Assembly: GCF_030813915.1 (NCBI RefSeq)
Contig: NZ_JAUSUJ010000034.1
Location: 1 to 63,863 of the forward strand
DNA: 63,863 nucleotides
Direction: 5' to 3'
From: Rhodoplanes tepidamans
GTDB lineage: Bacteria > Pseudomonadota > Alphaproteobacteria > Rhizobiales > Xanthobacteraceae
Each line of letters opens with the position of its first letter. Position 1 is the first letter of the stretch. This document shows, in pieces, positions 36,270 to 45,277 of this stretch. The notes beneath the pieces are model-generated. The model saw nothing but the letters and a program-made list of their open reading frames with translations, was not told the DNA's origin and ran no database searches. The position numbers and the translations under genes were made by a program.

Positions 36270-37268
36270 TCACAGCCCGAGCAGGCGCTTCGCGTTGCCG
36301 CCGAGGATCCTGCGCCGGTCGGCCTCGCACAGCGGCACCGTGGCCATCCAGTCGACCGCCGGGGCGTTCTCGACGAACGGCCAGTCCACCGCGAACATGA
36401 TGCGGTCGACGCCGAGCTCCATCACGCAGCACATCAGCGCCGGGGTGGAGAAGAAGCCGCTGGTGGTGACGTGGAAATTGTGGGTCAGGATCTCGCGGAA
36501 CGCGATGCTCTTCTGGCCCGGCCGGGCGAGCGCGCTCTCGATCCGCCACAGCAGGAACGGCAGCGTCTCGCCGAGATGGCCGAGCACGATCTGCAGGCCC
36601 GGATGGGCGTCGAACACGCCCGAGAGGATCAGCCGCAGCGCCGTCGTCGCGGTCTCCACCGTAAAGCCCCAGGCGGGCCGCACAACGGTCGGGAAGTCGG
36701 CCGCGTAGTCGTCGTAATAGGCCGACGTCACGGCCGCGTGCGGCAGCGAGGGATGCAGGTAGACCGGCACGCGAAGCTGCGCGGCGCGCTCGAAGATCGG
36801 CCGGAACCGGCGGTCGTCCAGGAACAGCCCGTGCGCCATCCCGTGCAGCATGGCGCCCTTGAAGCCGAGCGTCTCGACGCAGCGCTCGAGCTCGTCGGCG
36901 GCCGCCGCCGGGTCGGCGGTCGGCAGCGCCGCGAAGCCGGCGAAGCGGCCGGGATGCGCCGCCATCGCCGCGTGCAGGCGGTCGTTGACCCGGCGGGTCA
37001 GGGGCACGGCGACCTCGGCCGCGAGCCGCTGGGCGGAGGGCGCGCCGTGCGAGAGCACCTGCATGTCGATGCCGGCCGCGTCCATGGCGGCGATCCGGGC
37101 GGCGCCGAGATCGGCGAGCCGGTCGGCGAGCGGGCCGGGGCGGGCCGCCTCGGCGCCGGTGAACAGCGCCGCCATCTCGGCGTCCCAGTAGTGCTCCTCG
37201 ATGGCGATCACGCCCGCGCCCGACGACGCGCGGGTGCCGGCCGCCGGCCGCCGCTGCGGTGTCTGCAT
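36270..37268 (-). CDS. Amidohydrolase (ACMSD-like, Amidohydro_2)
   Basis: A 332-residue TIM-barrel amidohydrolase related to 2-amino-3-carboxymuconate-6-semialdehyde decarboxylases and other Amidohydro_2 enzymes. Family landmarks: N-terminal VIAIEEHYW (in place of the usual DxHxH), VYLHPSLPH, VLGHLGETLPFLLWR and the late MFAVDWPF with the metal-binding Asp, then ILGGNAKRLLGL. Such enzymes decarboxylate or hydrolyse aromatic-derived acids. The substrate here is unknown, and no pathway genes adjoin it. The N-terminal 20 residues look like an unstructured lead. Confidence 0.87.
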   Translation of the reverse strand: MQTPQRRPAAGTRASSGAGVIAIEEHYWDAEMAALFTGAEAARPGPLADRLADLGAARIAAMDAAGIDMQVLSHGAPSAQRLAAEVAVPLTRRVNDRLHAAMAAHPGRFAGFAALPTADPAAAADELERCVETLGFKGAMLHGMAHGLFLDDRRFRPIFERAAQLRVPVYLHPSLPHAAVTSAYYDDYAADFPTVVRPAWGFTVETATTALRLILSGVFDAHPGLQIVLGHLGETLPFLLWRIESALARPGQKSIAFREILTHNFHVTTSGFFSTPALMCCVMELGVDRIMFAVDWPFVENAPAVDWMATVPLCEADRRRILGGNAKRLLGL

Positions 37269-37605
37269 GTCACGTCCTCCCCTGGCGGCGCTGCGCCGCC
37301 CGCGGCCCCTTCGGCGACGCCGTGGGGCCGGCATGATGGAAGATCGTCTGTAGCAACGCCGCGGGAGCGTGTCACGAGCGCGGCGCCGAAACGAAATCGG
37401 CCGCGCACGGGCGCGGCCGATCGTCGTGTCGCGGACCGGGACGTCACGGCCCGGAGCGGTTTCCACGGACGTCGACCCACGCTCCGCTCAGTCCCGCGGA
37501 CGCGGGACTCCAGGGCGCCACGACTTGCGGCCCCTGGGTCCCCGCCTTGGCGGGGACGAGCGGGGATCGAGTCCTGTTCAGCACGACCGGAAACCGCTCC
37601 GACCG
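37269..37605. other. Intergenic region with a family A repeat
   Basis: The gap between the peroxidase stop and the amidohydrolase start, both minus strand. It includes a family A repeat at 37470-37570 and the amidohydrolase promoter; 'ggccgcgcacgggcgcggcc' near 37400 is another perfect GC hairpin. No gene seen. Confidence 0.5.
37470..37570. repeat. REP-like repeat, family A (copy 4)
   Basis: 'cgctcagtcccgcggacgcg' and 'ggactccagg', central 'gcgccacgacttgcggcccc', then 'tccccgccttggcggggacg'. Same architecture as copies near 5931 and 18851. Confidence 0.75.
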
Positions 37606-38640
37606 TCACTTGGGCATCGGCGTCTCGGTGGTGCTGATCGGCAGGATCGGCAGCTCGACGCGCGGCTGCTCGCCGGTGAGCGAGACCAGGAAGGCCGTGA
37701 TCGCGTCGATCTCCTTGTCGGTCAGCTTGGCGCCGAGCTGGCTGGTCGCCATCACGGCCACCGCCTGCTTGAGGTCCCACACCTTGCCGGAGTGGAAGTA
37801 GGGCGCCGTCAGGGCGATGTTGCGCAGCGGGCCGGCCCGGAACACGTAGTCGGCGTCGGCCGTCTTGGTCACCTCGAAGCGGCCGCGGTCCTTCTCGGGC
37901 AGGATGGTGGCGCCCGGCTTCTCGACGACGCCGAACGGATAGTACTCCTCGCCGCCGAGATTGACGCCCTGGTGGCAGGCGACGCAGCCCTTGTCCATGA
38001 ACAGGCGCAGGCCCTCCTTCTCGGTGGCGTTGAGCGCCGTGACGTTGCCCTCCAGGAACTGGTCGAAGCGCGACGCCGGGGTGATCAGGGTCGCCTCGAA
38101 GGCCTCGATCGCCATCGCGAGATTGTCGAAGGTGACCGGCTGCGTCTGGTTCGGGAAGGCGGTCTTGAACTTGGTCACGTAGGCCGGGATGCTGCGCAGC
38201 GTCTCCTCGACCACCTTGGGGGTGTTGTTCATCTCGACGCCGGCCTGGATCGGGCCCTTGGCCTGGGCCTTCAGGTCGGCGGCGCGGCCGTCCCAGAACT
38301 GCGCCTTGTTGAACACGGCGTTGAGAACGGTCGGGGCGTTGCGCGGGCCCTTGGCCCAGCCGTGGCCGATCGACGTCTCGAGGTTGTCGTCGCCGCCCAT
38401 CGACAGGTTGTGGCAGGTGTTGCAGCTGATCAGGTGCGAGGCGGAGACGCGCGGATCGAAGAACAGCATCTTGCCGAGCTCGACCTTCTCGCGCGTGACG
38501 GCGTTGTCCTTCACGGCGGGCACGATCGAGGGGATCGGCTTGAAGTAGTCCCGGGCGTCCTTCAGGAGGGCCTGGTCGTTCGCCGAAGCCGGCATGCCGG
38601 CGAGCGCCACCAGGGTGGCGGCCAGCAAGAGTGTCCTCAT
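37606..38640 (-). CDS. Di-heme cytochrome c peroxidase (CcpA/MauG family)
   Basis: Periplasmic di-heme enzyme of 344 residues that reduces hydrogen peroxide using electrons from cytochrome c. It has a signal peptide (LLLAATLVALAGMPASA) and two c-type heme motifs, CNTCH in the first domain and CVACH in the second. Other family segments are LGKMLFFDPRVSASHLISC, RNAPTVLNAVFNKAQFWDGRA and RNIALTAPYFHSGKVWDL. It is likely monocistronic. The shorter MauG-type oxygenases have a similar layout, but the length and motifs fit bacterial cytochrome c peroxidases. Confidence 0.92.
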   Translation of the reverse strand: MRTLLLAATLVALAGMPASANDQALLKDARDYFKPIPSIVPAVKDNAVTREKVELGKMLFFDPRVSASHLISCNTCHNLSMGGDDNLETSIGHGWAKGPRNAPTVLNAVFNKAQFWDGRAADLKAQAKGPIQAGVEMNNTPKVVEETLRSIPAYVTKFKTAFPNQTQPVTFDNLAMAIEAFEATLITPASRFDQFLEGNVTALNATEKEGLRLFMDKGCVACHQGVNLGGEEYYPFGVVEKPGATILPEKDRGRFEVTKTADADYVFRAGPLRNIALTAPYFHSGKVWDLKQAVAVMATSQLGAKLTDKEIDAITAFLVSLTGEQPRVELPILPISTTETPMPK

Positions 38641-38833
38641 GGCTCCACTCCGATAATGATTTGCAGGTGCGGACTAGTGCGGCGGGAGTGGACGCCTCCG
38701 GGCGGGGGCACGGCCTTGCGTTAGGTCAAACTGGAATAAGGAAAAGGAAAAGGCTGCCGCGCGGGCCGCCGCACCGCGAAACACGTGCCAGACATATGCA
38801 AGAATCTGCGACCGAACGTCGCGATCCGCGTCC

Positions 38834-39034
38834 TCACGGCTTCTTCGAGCGAATCGCCCGGAGTCCGCCATGTGGTTGGCCGGCTTGCGCGGGGGCGCGC
38901 AATGTCGGGCAGACACGATATCGCTTTCCGTTCAGATAGCAGGAGTTCGGCTGGTCGCTCAGGCGCCGGGCCTCCACGGGGACCGTCGAGGCAAGCAGTG
39001 CGAGCGCCGCCGCTGCGATGAAGAGTCTCGCCAT
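38834..39034 (-). CDS. Small secreted protein, unknown
   Basis: A 66-residue product with a clean signal peptide (ARLFIAAAALALLASTVPVEA) and a 43-residue basic mature part holding two cysteines (SCYLNGKRYRVCP) that probably form a disulfide loop. It may be a small periplasmic peptide. No family recognised. The DNA around it is less GC-rich than neighbouring genes. The signal peptide is the main support. Confidence 0.5.
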   Translation of the reverse strand: MARLFIAAAALALLASTVPVEARRLSDQPNSCYLNGKRYRVCPTLRAPAQAGQPHGGLRAIRSKKP

Positions 39035-39174
39035 CCGGGCGCCTCATCTTAGATTGATAGAGCCTAAATTTCAATCTACAGTATGCAATACTTTGAGGCA
39101 ACCGGGGCAGGCGGTTCGTCGCTCGTTTGAACAGGACCGCCGCCGAAGCGGCCGGTCCCGCCGCGCCGCCGTTG

Positions 39175-40239
39175 TCAACGCACCGTCTTGCGGGCGATCA
39201 CCACGTTGTCGAACACCAGGTTCGACGACCAGATCCAGCGCGACCCCTCGAACAGCTCGGGATAGCGCGTGTAGGCCGGCAGCGCCCGCACGCCGACATC
39301 CGTGTCGGTGTACTCGTAGGCGCGCGGCCACTTGCCGTCGTCGAAGGCCTTGCCCTGCCAGCCGTCCGGGATCCTGTAATGCACGGCATAGCAGGCGTCG
39401 CCGCAGGGCGGCTTCTTGGCGACCGGGTGGACGCGGCCGAGCGCCGTGGTGTCGTGCACGTTGCCGGTCTCGACGACCTCGTCGGGCGTGTTCAGCGGGG
39501 CGATGTAGAAGGTCTGCGCCTTCCAGCTCGAGTCCGTGACGGTGCCGTCGGAGAAGCGGGCGATCAGGCCGCCGTCGCCGGGATGGCGCGGATTGCCCAT
39601 GAACAGCTCCATGCCGAGGCCGAGCTGCTCGTCCCAGTCCACCAGCAGGAACGCCATCGTGTAGGGCTTCTTCGCCTTGAACCTCACGATGGCCGAGTTG
39701 AACGGCGTATAGGGCGTGTGGTCGAGGCCGACCAGCTTTCCGTTCACGTAGAATTCGAAGTAGTTGTCGGCGACGACGTACCCCGTGATCACCTCGCCGT
39801 CCGGATCGATCTCCACCACCGGCACCTTGGACGCGTCGACGTCGGCACTCTTGGCCGGCGTCACCTGATTGCACTCGTTGTAGAGGTCGGCGGCGATCGG
39901 GCCTTTGCCGTACTGCACCCGGGCCGGCATGGTGATCACGGTGCCGTCGGTCGCCGTGATGGTGCCGACCGCGCTGACCCGGTGGTTCGAGACCGTCACC
40001 GGACACTTGTACAGGTTCTCCACCGTCACCTTGGCCTGCCCCTGGGTGACCATGCGGCCGCCGGGCAGCGCGCCCGGCCTGGCGGCGGGGGCGGCGGGCG
40101 CGCCCGCCGCCGGGGCGGGCGACGCGGCGGGGGCGGGTGGGGCCGGCGATTGCGCGCCGGCCGGAACGATGGTGAGGACAGCGGCAGTCGCGAGCGCGAG
40201 CCTCGCGCCGCGCGCGCGGGCCGGAAGTCGGCGTGACAT
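39175..40239 (-). CDS. Large secreted protein of unknown function
   Basis: A 354-residue exported protein with a signal peptide (LALATAAVLTIVPAGAQ), a Pro/Ala linker, and a globular beta-rich domain containing cysteines (YKCPVTVS, NECNQ, PCGDACYAVHYRIP). Segments such as VADNYFEFYVNGKLVGLDHTP, WKAQTFYIAPL and GWQGKAFDDGKWPRAYEYTD resemble galactose-binding-like beta-sandwich modules found in carbohydrate-active or adhesive proteins, but I cannot name a family. It lies just downstream of an acyltransferase gene in the same direction and not far from a secreted glycoside hydrolase. Confidence 0.68.
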   Translation of the reverse strand: MSRRLPARARGARLALATAAVLTIVPAGAQSPAPPAPAASPAPAAGAPAAPAARPGALPGGRMVTQGQAKVTVENLYKCPVTVSNHRVSAVGTITATDGTVITMPARVQYGKGPIAADLYNECNQVTPAKSADVDASKVPVVEIDPDGEVITGYVVADNYFEFYVNGKLVGLDHTPYTPFNSAIVRFKAKKPYTMAFLLVDWDEQLGLGMELFMGNPRHPGDGGLIARFSDGTVTDSSWKAQTFYIAPLNTPDEVVETGNVHDTTALGRVHPVAKKPPCGDACYAVHYRIPDGWQGKAFDDGKWPRAYEYTDTDVGVRALPAYTRYPELFEGSRWIWSSNLVFDNVVIARKTVR

Positions 40240-40371
40240 GCGTTTCTCTCCCAGAGACGTCTTTTTTCGAAGGCCGGCGTCGAGGCCGGGGCAGTCGGAG
40301 GCGGCGATAGTGCATGGCGCCGGACCGCCCGGCAAGAACCTGCGTCGGCGGCGCAGGCGGCGCGCCCCGCG

Positions 40372-41409
40372 TCAGCCTCGGGCGAGAGCCGTCTTCGCGC
40401 GGCGGTCGGTGCGGGCCGAGAACGGCAGGCCGAGCCACGCCTCGATGCCGAGCCGGACCGCGACGAACTGGACCAGCACCGGCACGACGATCGAGACCAG
40501 CGTCATGACGCCGAGCAGCGTCGCGACGTCGCCGACATGCAGGACGCGCAGCAGGACGACGCGGGTGAAGCCCATCACCAGGATGTGCATCACGAACACG
40601 CTCATCGAGTATTGTCCCGCGAGGACCAGATCCCGGAACGGCATCCCCGCGGCGGCGTGGCGGCCGAGCGCGCCGCACAGGCTCACGGTGGCGGCGATGC
40701 CGAGCACCGCGGCCGGAACGGCCAGCCGGTCCGGCACCTGCATGGCGCGGCAGGCCAGCGCGACGGCGACGAGGCCGGCGCACAGGAGCGCGGCGGCGGC
40801 GAACGAGCGGGGGATGCGGTCGAGCCAGCGACGCTCGGCCGCGATCATGCCGACCAGGAACCAGAAGAAGCCGTAGAAGATGTCGGCGACGAGCTGCGGT
40901 GCCCACAGGGCCGACGCCAGGAACGCCGGCAGCGCGAGGGTCAGCACGATCCGCCGGTCGGTGCCGCCGACCGCGACGGCCAGAACGGTGCCGACGAACA
41001 GCGCGTAGAGGAACCAGAACGGCGAGATCGGGATCCAGAGAATGCTCAGGAGATTCTCCGGGCCCCACCGGTTGTTCAGGGCGCCGGTGTTGCTGAGCAG
41101 GATCAGCACCGCGCCCTGGAGGATCGACCACACGAAGTAGGGATACACGATCGTGATCAGCTTCCTGCGCCAGAAGCCGGGATCGAGCCGATGCGCAGGG
41201 GCGCGGAAGAACAGGCCGCTGGCGAGGAAGAACACCGGCATATGGAACGTGTAGATCACGTAGTCGAGCGCGTGCAGCCACGAGGTCTCGGGCACGATCC
41301 CGGCGGCCATCAGGCCGCGCAGGCAGTGGCCGAACACGACGAGGACGATCGCCAGGCCCTTGACGGCGTCGAGCTCGAACGATCGATGGTGCGTGGTGAT
41401 CTGATTCAC
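40372..41409 (-). CDS. Acyltransferase 3 family membrane protein
   Basis: Integral inner-membrane O-acyltransferase of about 345 residues with ten or so helices. The hallmark N terminus is RSFELDAVKGLAIVLVVFGHCLRGL, with the conserved catalytic-type His in FGH, followed by YTFHMPVFFLASGLFF. These enzymes add acetyl or other acyl groups to surface polysaccharides or small molecules. The start is uncertain: the GTG at 41409 sits just before the conserved region but lacks a good ribosome site, and a GTG at 41511 would add 34 residues. Adjacent secreted and glycoside-hydrolase genes hint at cell-surface polysaccharide modification. Confidence 0.87.
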   Translation of the reverse strand: MNQITTHHRSFELDAVKGLAIVLVVFGHCLRGLMAAGIVPETSWLHALDYVIYTFHMPVFFLASGLFFRAPAHRLDPGFWRRKLITIVYPYFVWSILQGAVLILLSNTGALNNRWGPENLLSILWIPISPFWFLYALFVGTVLAVAVGGTDRRIVLTLALPAFLASALWAPQLVADIFYGFFWFLVGMIAAERRWLDRIPRSFAAAALLCAGLVAVALACRAMQVPDRLAVPAAVLGIAATVSLCGALGRHAAAGMPFRDLVLAGQYSMSVFVMHILVMGFTRVVLLRVLHVGDVATLLGVMTLVSIVVPVLVQFVAVRLGIEAWLGLPFSARTDRRAKTALARG

Positions 41410-41672
41410 GTCGTCGGCCCCGTCGTGGCGAGACACGACCGGCCGCCGCGATCCGGCGCAGCGGTCGATGCGCTGCGTATCGCCGACGATAGCCAGGGCC
41501 GCCGCGACCACCAGCTTAACCTGGCATTAGGGTAAATCCGCCCGCGGCGGCGGTGCGGCCGGCCGTGCCGTTCGGTTGACCGGTCCGGTCCGCCCGCTAT
41601 CCTCCGGGCGCGCGGGCGGCGTCCGGGCCGGAGGCGCCGCGGGGCGGCGCGCGACATCGCAAGGAGACCTCC

Positions 41673-42824
41673 GTGAAGCGCAGCCGCCTGTCGGCCTTCG
41701 TCCTCGCCGTGCTGCTGGTCGCCGGCCTCGGCTGGAACGAGCCGGGTGCGTCCGAACCGCCGCGCCCCGGTGTCGCGACGGCGGCCGGCACGCAGGGGCA
41801 GGGGAGCGCCACGACGGGACAGGGCAGGTCGGGGCAGCGGGCCGCCGGGCCGCGCTCGGAGGCGACAAGTCCGGCCGGCGGCCGCAAGGGCGTCGCCGCC
41901 GACCTGTTCGGCCTGAGCGCCGACGCGCTGAACGCCACGCTCGACGACATGGTGCGTCTCGGCGTGACCTTCGTGCGGGTCGATTTCGACTGGTCCCACA
42001 TGCAGCCGCGCCGCGACTTCTACAATGTCGAGGCGCACGACCGCGTCGCGCGCGCCGTGCAGGCGCACGGGCTGCGCCTTCTCGGCATCATCGACTACAC
42101 GCCCGAATGGGCGAATGGCGGCGCCGGCACCAAGCTGCATCCGCCCGTCGACGCCGCCGACTACGGCCGCTTCGCCGGCTATCTGGCGCAGCGCTACAAG
42201 CATTTCGGCGTGCACGACTGGGAGATCTGGAACGAGCCCAATCTCGGCTCGGTGTTCTGGCGCTCGGGCGCCGATCCGGCCCGCTATGCCGGCCTGCTGA
42301 AATCAGCCTATCCGGAGATCAAGCGGGCCGATCCGGGCGCCACCGTGATCACGGCCGGGCTCGCCCCGGCCGCCGACGAAGGTCTCGACATGCGGCCCCA
42401 GACCTTTCTCGACGGCGTCTACCGGGCCGGCGGGCGCGGCTTCTTCGATCACGTCGGCCATCACCCCTACGTGTCGCCGGCGCTGCCCTCGGCGACCGAC
42501 GGCAGCGCGTTCTGGTGGACCGCCATGGACGATCTTCGCGCCATCATGGTGAAGAACGGCGACGGCGCGAAGGCGATCTGGATGACCGAGTTCGGCGCCC
42601 CGACGGCGGGCGGCCCCGGCGCCGTCGACGAGGCCCGGCAGGCCGCCATCATCGCCGACGGGTTCCGGCTGCAGCAGCGCGCGGCGTGGCTCGGCCCGCT
42701 GATCGTCTACGCCTACCAGGACGCCGGCACCGACCCGTCGACCCAGGAGAACTTCTTCGGCCTGTTGCGCGCCGACGGCTCCCGCAAGCCGGCCTGGGAG
42801 GCGTTCCGCCAAGCCCCGCCGTGA
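41673..42824 (+). CDS. Secreted glycoside hydrolase (clan A, GH5/GH39-like)
   Basis: A 383-residue exported glycosidase. A signal peptide (LSAFVLAVLLVAGLGW) and a Gly/Gln/Ser/Thr-rich linker of about 45 residues precede a TIM-barrel domain. The acid/base Glu188 is in HDWEIWNEPN and the nucleophile Glu306 in WMTEFG, about 118 residues apart as in clan A. GVTFVRVDFDWSHMQP and FFDHVGHHPYVSP also fit. The GTG start has a perfect aaggag. The substrate is probably a beta-linked glycan; it may act on the cell's own exopolysaccharide. Confidence 0.88.
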   Translation: MKRSRLSAFVLAVLLVAGLGWNEPGASEPPRPGVATAAGTQGQGSATTGQGRSGQRAAGPRSEATSPAGGRKGVAADLFGLSADALNATLDDMVRLGVTFVRVDFDWSHMQPRRDFYNVEAHDRVARAVQAHGLRLLGIIDYTPEWANGGAGTKLHPPVDAADYGRFAGYLAQRYKHFGVHDWEIWNEPNLGSVFWRSGADPARYAGLLKSAYPEIKRADPGATVITAGLAPAADEGLDMRPQTFLDGVYRAGGRGFFDHVGHHPYVSPALPSATDGSAFWWTAMDDLRAIMVKNGDGAKAIWMTEFGAPTAGGPGAVDEARQAAIIADGFRLQQRAAWLGPLIVYAYQDAGTDPSTQENFFGLLRADGSRKPAWEAFRQAPP

Positions 42825-42948
42825 CGCCGGCCGCCGTGACACCGGCCGCGGCGCGGCGACCTTCGGCGACCCGCTCGCACGGCCGAGTCAGGTCGAACAC
42901 CCGGCCGGGGTCGATCCGTCGCGGCGCTTCGCAGGCTGCGATCGGGGG

Positions 42949-43971
42949 CTACGATCGCTGCCGCGCGATCTGCGCGGGGAGCCGGCCGTAGACCTTCAGC
43001 GCGTTCGTCTCGAAGATCTTCGTCCGCGCCGCGGCGTCCAGGGCCGGGGCGGCGGTGACGTAGCGGCCGGTGTCGTCGAAGTCGAAGCCGGTCTCCGGGT
43101 CGGCGCCCTTGACGGCGCCCAGCATCTCGGTGGCGAACAGGATGTTGTCGGCCGGGATCACCCGGGTCAGCAGGTCGATGCCGGGCTGGTGGTAGACGCA
43201 GGTGTCGAAGAACAGGTTGCTCATCAGATGCCGGTCGAGCGTCGGCCGGCCGAGCTGGCGGGCGAGGCCGCGATAGCGGCCCCAGTGATAGGGCGCGGCG
43301 CCGCCGCCGTGCGGGACGATCAGCTTCAGTTTCGGAAAGTCCCTGAACAGGTCGCCGGCGACGAGCTGCATCACCACCGTGGTGTCGGCGTTGATGTAGT
43401 GGGCGCCGGTGGTGTGGAAGTTGCAGTTGCACGAGCCGCTGACATGGATCATCGCCGGCACGTCGAGCGCCACCATGGCCTCGTAGAGCGGATACCAGGC
43501 GCGGTCGGTCATCGGCACGCCGCGCCAGTGGCCGCCGGACGGGTCGGGGTTGAGGTTGCAGCCGACGAAGCCGAGCTCCGTCACGCAGCGCTCCAGCTCG
43601 GCGACGCAGTCGGCCGGCGCCGCGTCGGGCGCCTGCGGCAGCTGGGCGACGCCGACGAAGTTGTCCGGAAACAGCCGGCACACCCGGTGGATCAGGTCGT
43701 TGCAGTGCCGGGTCCACACGGCGCTGGTCGCGGCGTCGCCGAGATGGTGCCCCATCGCCGAGGCCTTGGGCGAGAACAGCGTGAGGTCGATGCCGCGCTG
43801 CCGCTGGATGGCAAGCTGGCCGGCCGCGATGCTCGCGCGGATCTCGTCGTCCGTGATGGCCGGGTAGGGCGGGGCGGGGCGTCCCGCCGCCGCGGCGGCG
43901 AGCTGCTCGGCCCGCCACGCCTCGTGGGCGGCGGGCGCCGTGGTGTAGTGGCCGTGGCAGTCGATGATCAT
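42949..43971 (-). CDS. ligJ: 4-oxalomesaconate hydratase (LigJ-type amidohydrolase)
   Basis: A 340-residue metal-dependent enzyme closely resembling LigJ, which hydrates 4-oxalomesaconate in the protocatechuate 4,5-cleavage and gallate pathways. The N terminus MIIDCHGHYTTAP has the two metal-binding histidines, and INPDP-like NLNPDPSGGHW, MIHVSGSCNCNFHTTGAHYINADTT and FFDTCVYHQPGIDLL match the family over its length. It is the second gene after a TctC-like receptor (32-base gap), with a divergent LysR gene. No other lig genes lie in the window, so it may serve an imported tricarboxylate rather than a complete aromatic pathway. Confidence 0.88.
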   Translation of the reverse strand: MIIDCHGHYTTAPAAHEAWRAEQLAAAAAGRPAPPYPAITDDEIRASIAAGQLAIQRQRGIDLTLFSPKASAMGHHLGDAATSAVWTRHCNDLIHRVCRLFPDNFVGVAQLPQAPDAAPADCVAELERCVTELGFVGCNLNPDPSGGHWRGVPMTDRAWYPLYEAMVALDVPAMIHVSGSCNCNFHTTGAHYINADTTVVMQLVAGDLFRDFPKLKLIVPHGGGAAPYHWGRYRGLARQLGRPTLDRHLMSNLFFDTCVYHQPGIDLLTRVIPADNILFATEMLGAVKGADPETGFDFDDTGRYVTAAPALDAAARTKIFETNALKVYGRLPAQIARQRS

Positions 43972-44003
43972 CTCGGTCTCGCGGGCGGTCGTCGTGGACG
44001 TGA

Positions 44004-45017
44004 TCACTTCAGGCGGATGTTGGCCGCCTCGATCACCTTCGACCACTTCGCGATGTCCTGCTTCATCAGCGCATCGAGCGCGGCCGGGGTGCTCCATTCG
44101 AGGTCCATGCCCTGCACCGCGAGCTTCTCCTGCAGGGCCTTGTCGGACAGCGCCTTCTTCAGCGACGCGCTGATCCTGTCGATGATCGCCGGCGGCGTGC
44201 CCTTGGGGGCGAACAGGCCGTACCAGGTGGTGTAGCCGAAGGCCGGCACCGTGTCGGAGATCAGCGGCAGGCCGGCGTCGCCGCGGCTCTTCGCCGTCAT
44301 GCCGAGCGCCCGCAGCGTGCCCTGGTCGATCATGCCGCGCAGCGACGGCATCGACGAGAAGGTCGCCTGGATCTGGCCCGACATCACGTCGACGATCGCC
44401 TGCGACGTGCCGCGATAGGGGACGTGCACGATGTCGATTCCCGCCGTCATCTTCAGCATCTCCATGCCGAGATGGGCGACCGCGCCGGTGCCGGCCGAGC
44501 CGAAATGCAGCTTGCCCGGATTGGCCTTCGCGTAGGCGACGAGGTCCGCCATGGTCCGGATCGGCAGCTTCGGGTCGATCACCAGCACGTGCGCGCTGGT
44601 GGAGACGAGGCCGATCGGCACCAGCTGCTCGACCGTGCTCATGTCGCGCTCGGCCAGCGGATGGCTGACCACGTTGCCGGAGGCGGGGAACAGCAGCGTG
44701 TAGCCGTCCGGCTCGGCCCGGGCGACGTTGAGCACCGCCAGCTTGCCGCCGGCGCCGCCCTGGTTCTCGATGATGAAGGCGCGGCCGAGATCCTCCCCCA
44801 TGCGGGCCGCGACCTCGCGGGCCACCAGGTCGGCCGGGCCGCCGGCCGCGAACGGCACCATCACCCGGACGTTGCGGGCCGGCCAGTCCTTCGCCGCGTC
44901 CGCCTGGGCGGCGGCGGGCGACGAGACGGCGGCGAGGGCGGCGGCGACGGGGACGACGAGGGCGGCGGCGAGGGCCGCGCGCCGGGCGCGGAGCGGAAAC
45001 CGGAAGACTGTCGACAT
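44004..45017 (-). CDS. Tripartite tricarboxylate transporter receptor (TctC/Bug family)
   Basis: Periplasmic binding protein of 337 residues with a signal peptide (LAAALVVPVAAALAAVSSPAAA). Bug signatures: VRVMVPFAAGGPADLVAREVA, ENQGGAGGKLAVLNVARAEPDGYT, FGSAGTGAVAHLGMEMLK and VPYRGTSQAIVDVMSG. It heads an operon with ligJ, so its ligand is plausibly an oxalomesaconate-like or other di/tricarboxylate from lignin-type aromatic breakdown. No tctA/tctB genes are present locally. The divergent LysR gene probably controls it. Confidence 0.92.
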   Translation of the reverse strand: MSTVFRFPLRARRAALAAALVVPVAAALAAVSSPAAAQADAAKDWPARNVRVMVPFAAGGPADLVAREVAARMGEDLGRAFIIENQGGAGGKLAVLNVARAEPDGYTLLFPASGNVVSHPLAERDMSTVEQLVPIGLVSTSAHVLVIDPKLPIRTMADLVAYAKANPGKLHFGSAGTGAVAHLGMEMLKMTAGIDIVHVPYRGTSQAIVDVMSGQIQATFSSMPSLRGMIDQGTLRALGMTAKSRGDAGLPLISDTVPAFGYTTWYGLFAPKGTPPAIIDRISASLKKALSDKALQEKLAVQGMDLEWSTPAALDALMKQDIAKWSKVIEAANIRLK

Positions 45018-45277
45018 GGCGCGACCTGTTCCTGCGGTGGGAGGCGATCGGGGTGGGCCGATGCTGGACGAGGCGAAGAATCGGAAACGCGGAGAATTCG
45101 GAGCGCGCGCAGGCGCCGGGCAGGGAAGGCCGGCCGGCGACGCGGCACGGTCGGAGCCGCGTCCCGGACCGGCGGCGCGCGGCGCGATCGCCCGTGTTGC
45201 CGCGACGCTACCGGGCCGCTACTGATACGGTCCAATATGTTCTAAGGGCGCCGGTTATTCGGATCGGATATGGATCG
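45018..45277. promoter_or_regulatory. Divergent promoter region of the LysR regulator and TctC-ligJ operon
   Basis: A 260-base gap with an AT-richer patch at 45222-45276 ('tgatacggtccaatatgttc', 'ggatcggatatggatcgatg'). LysR regulators usually bind T-N11-A sites in such divergent regions, and this patch is the likely operator. No single site can be fixed by eye. Confidence 0.45.
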
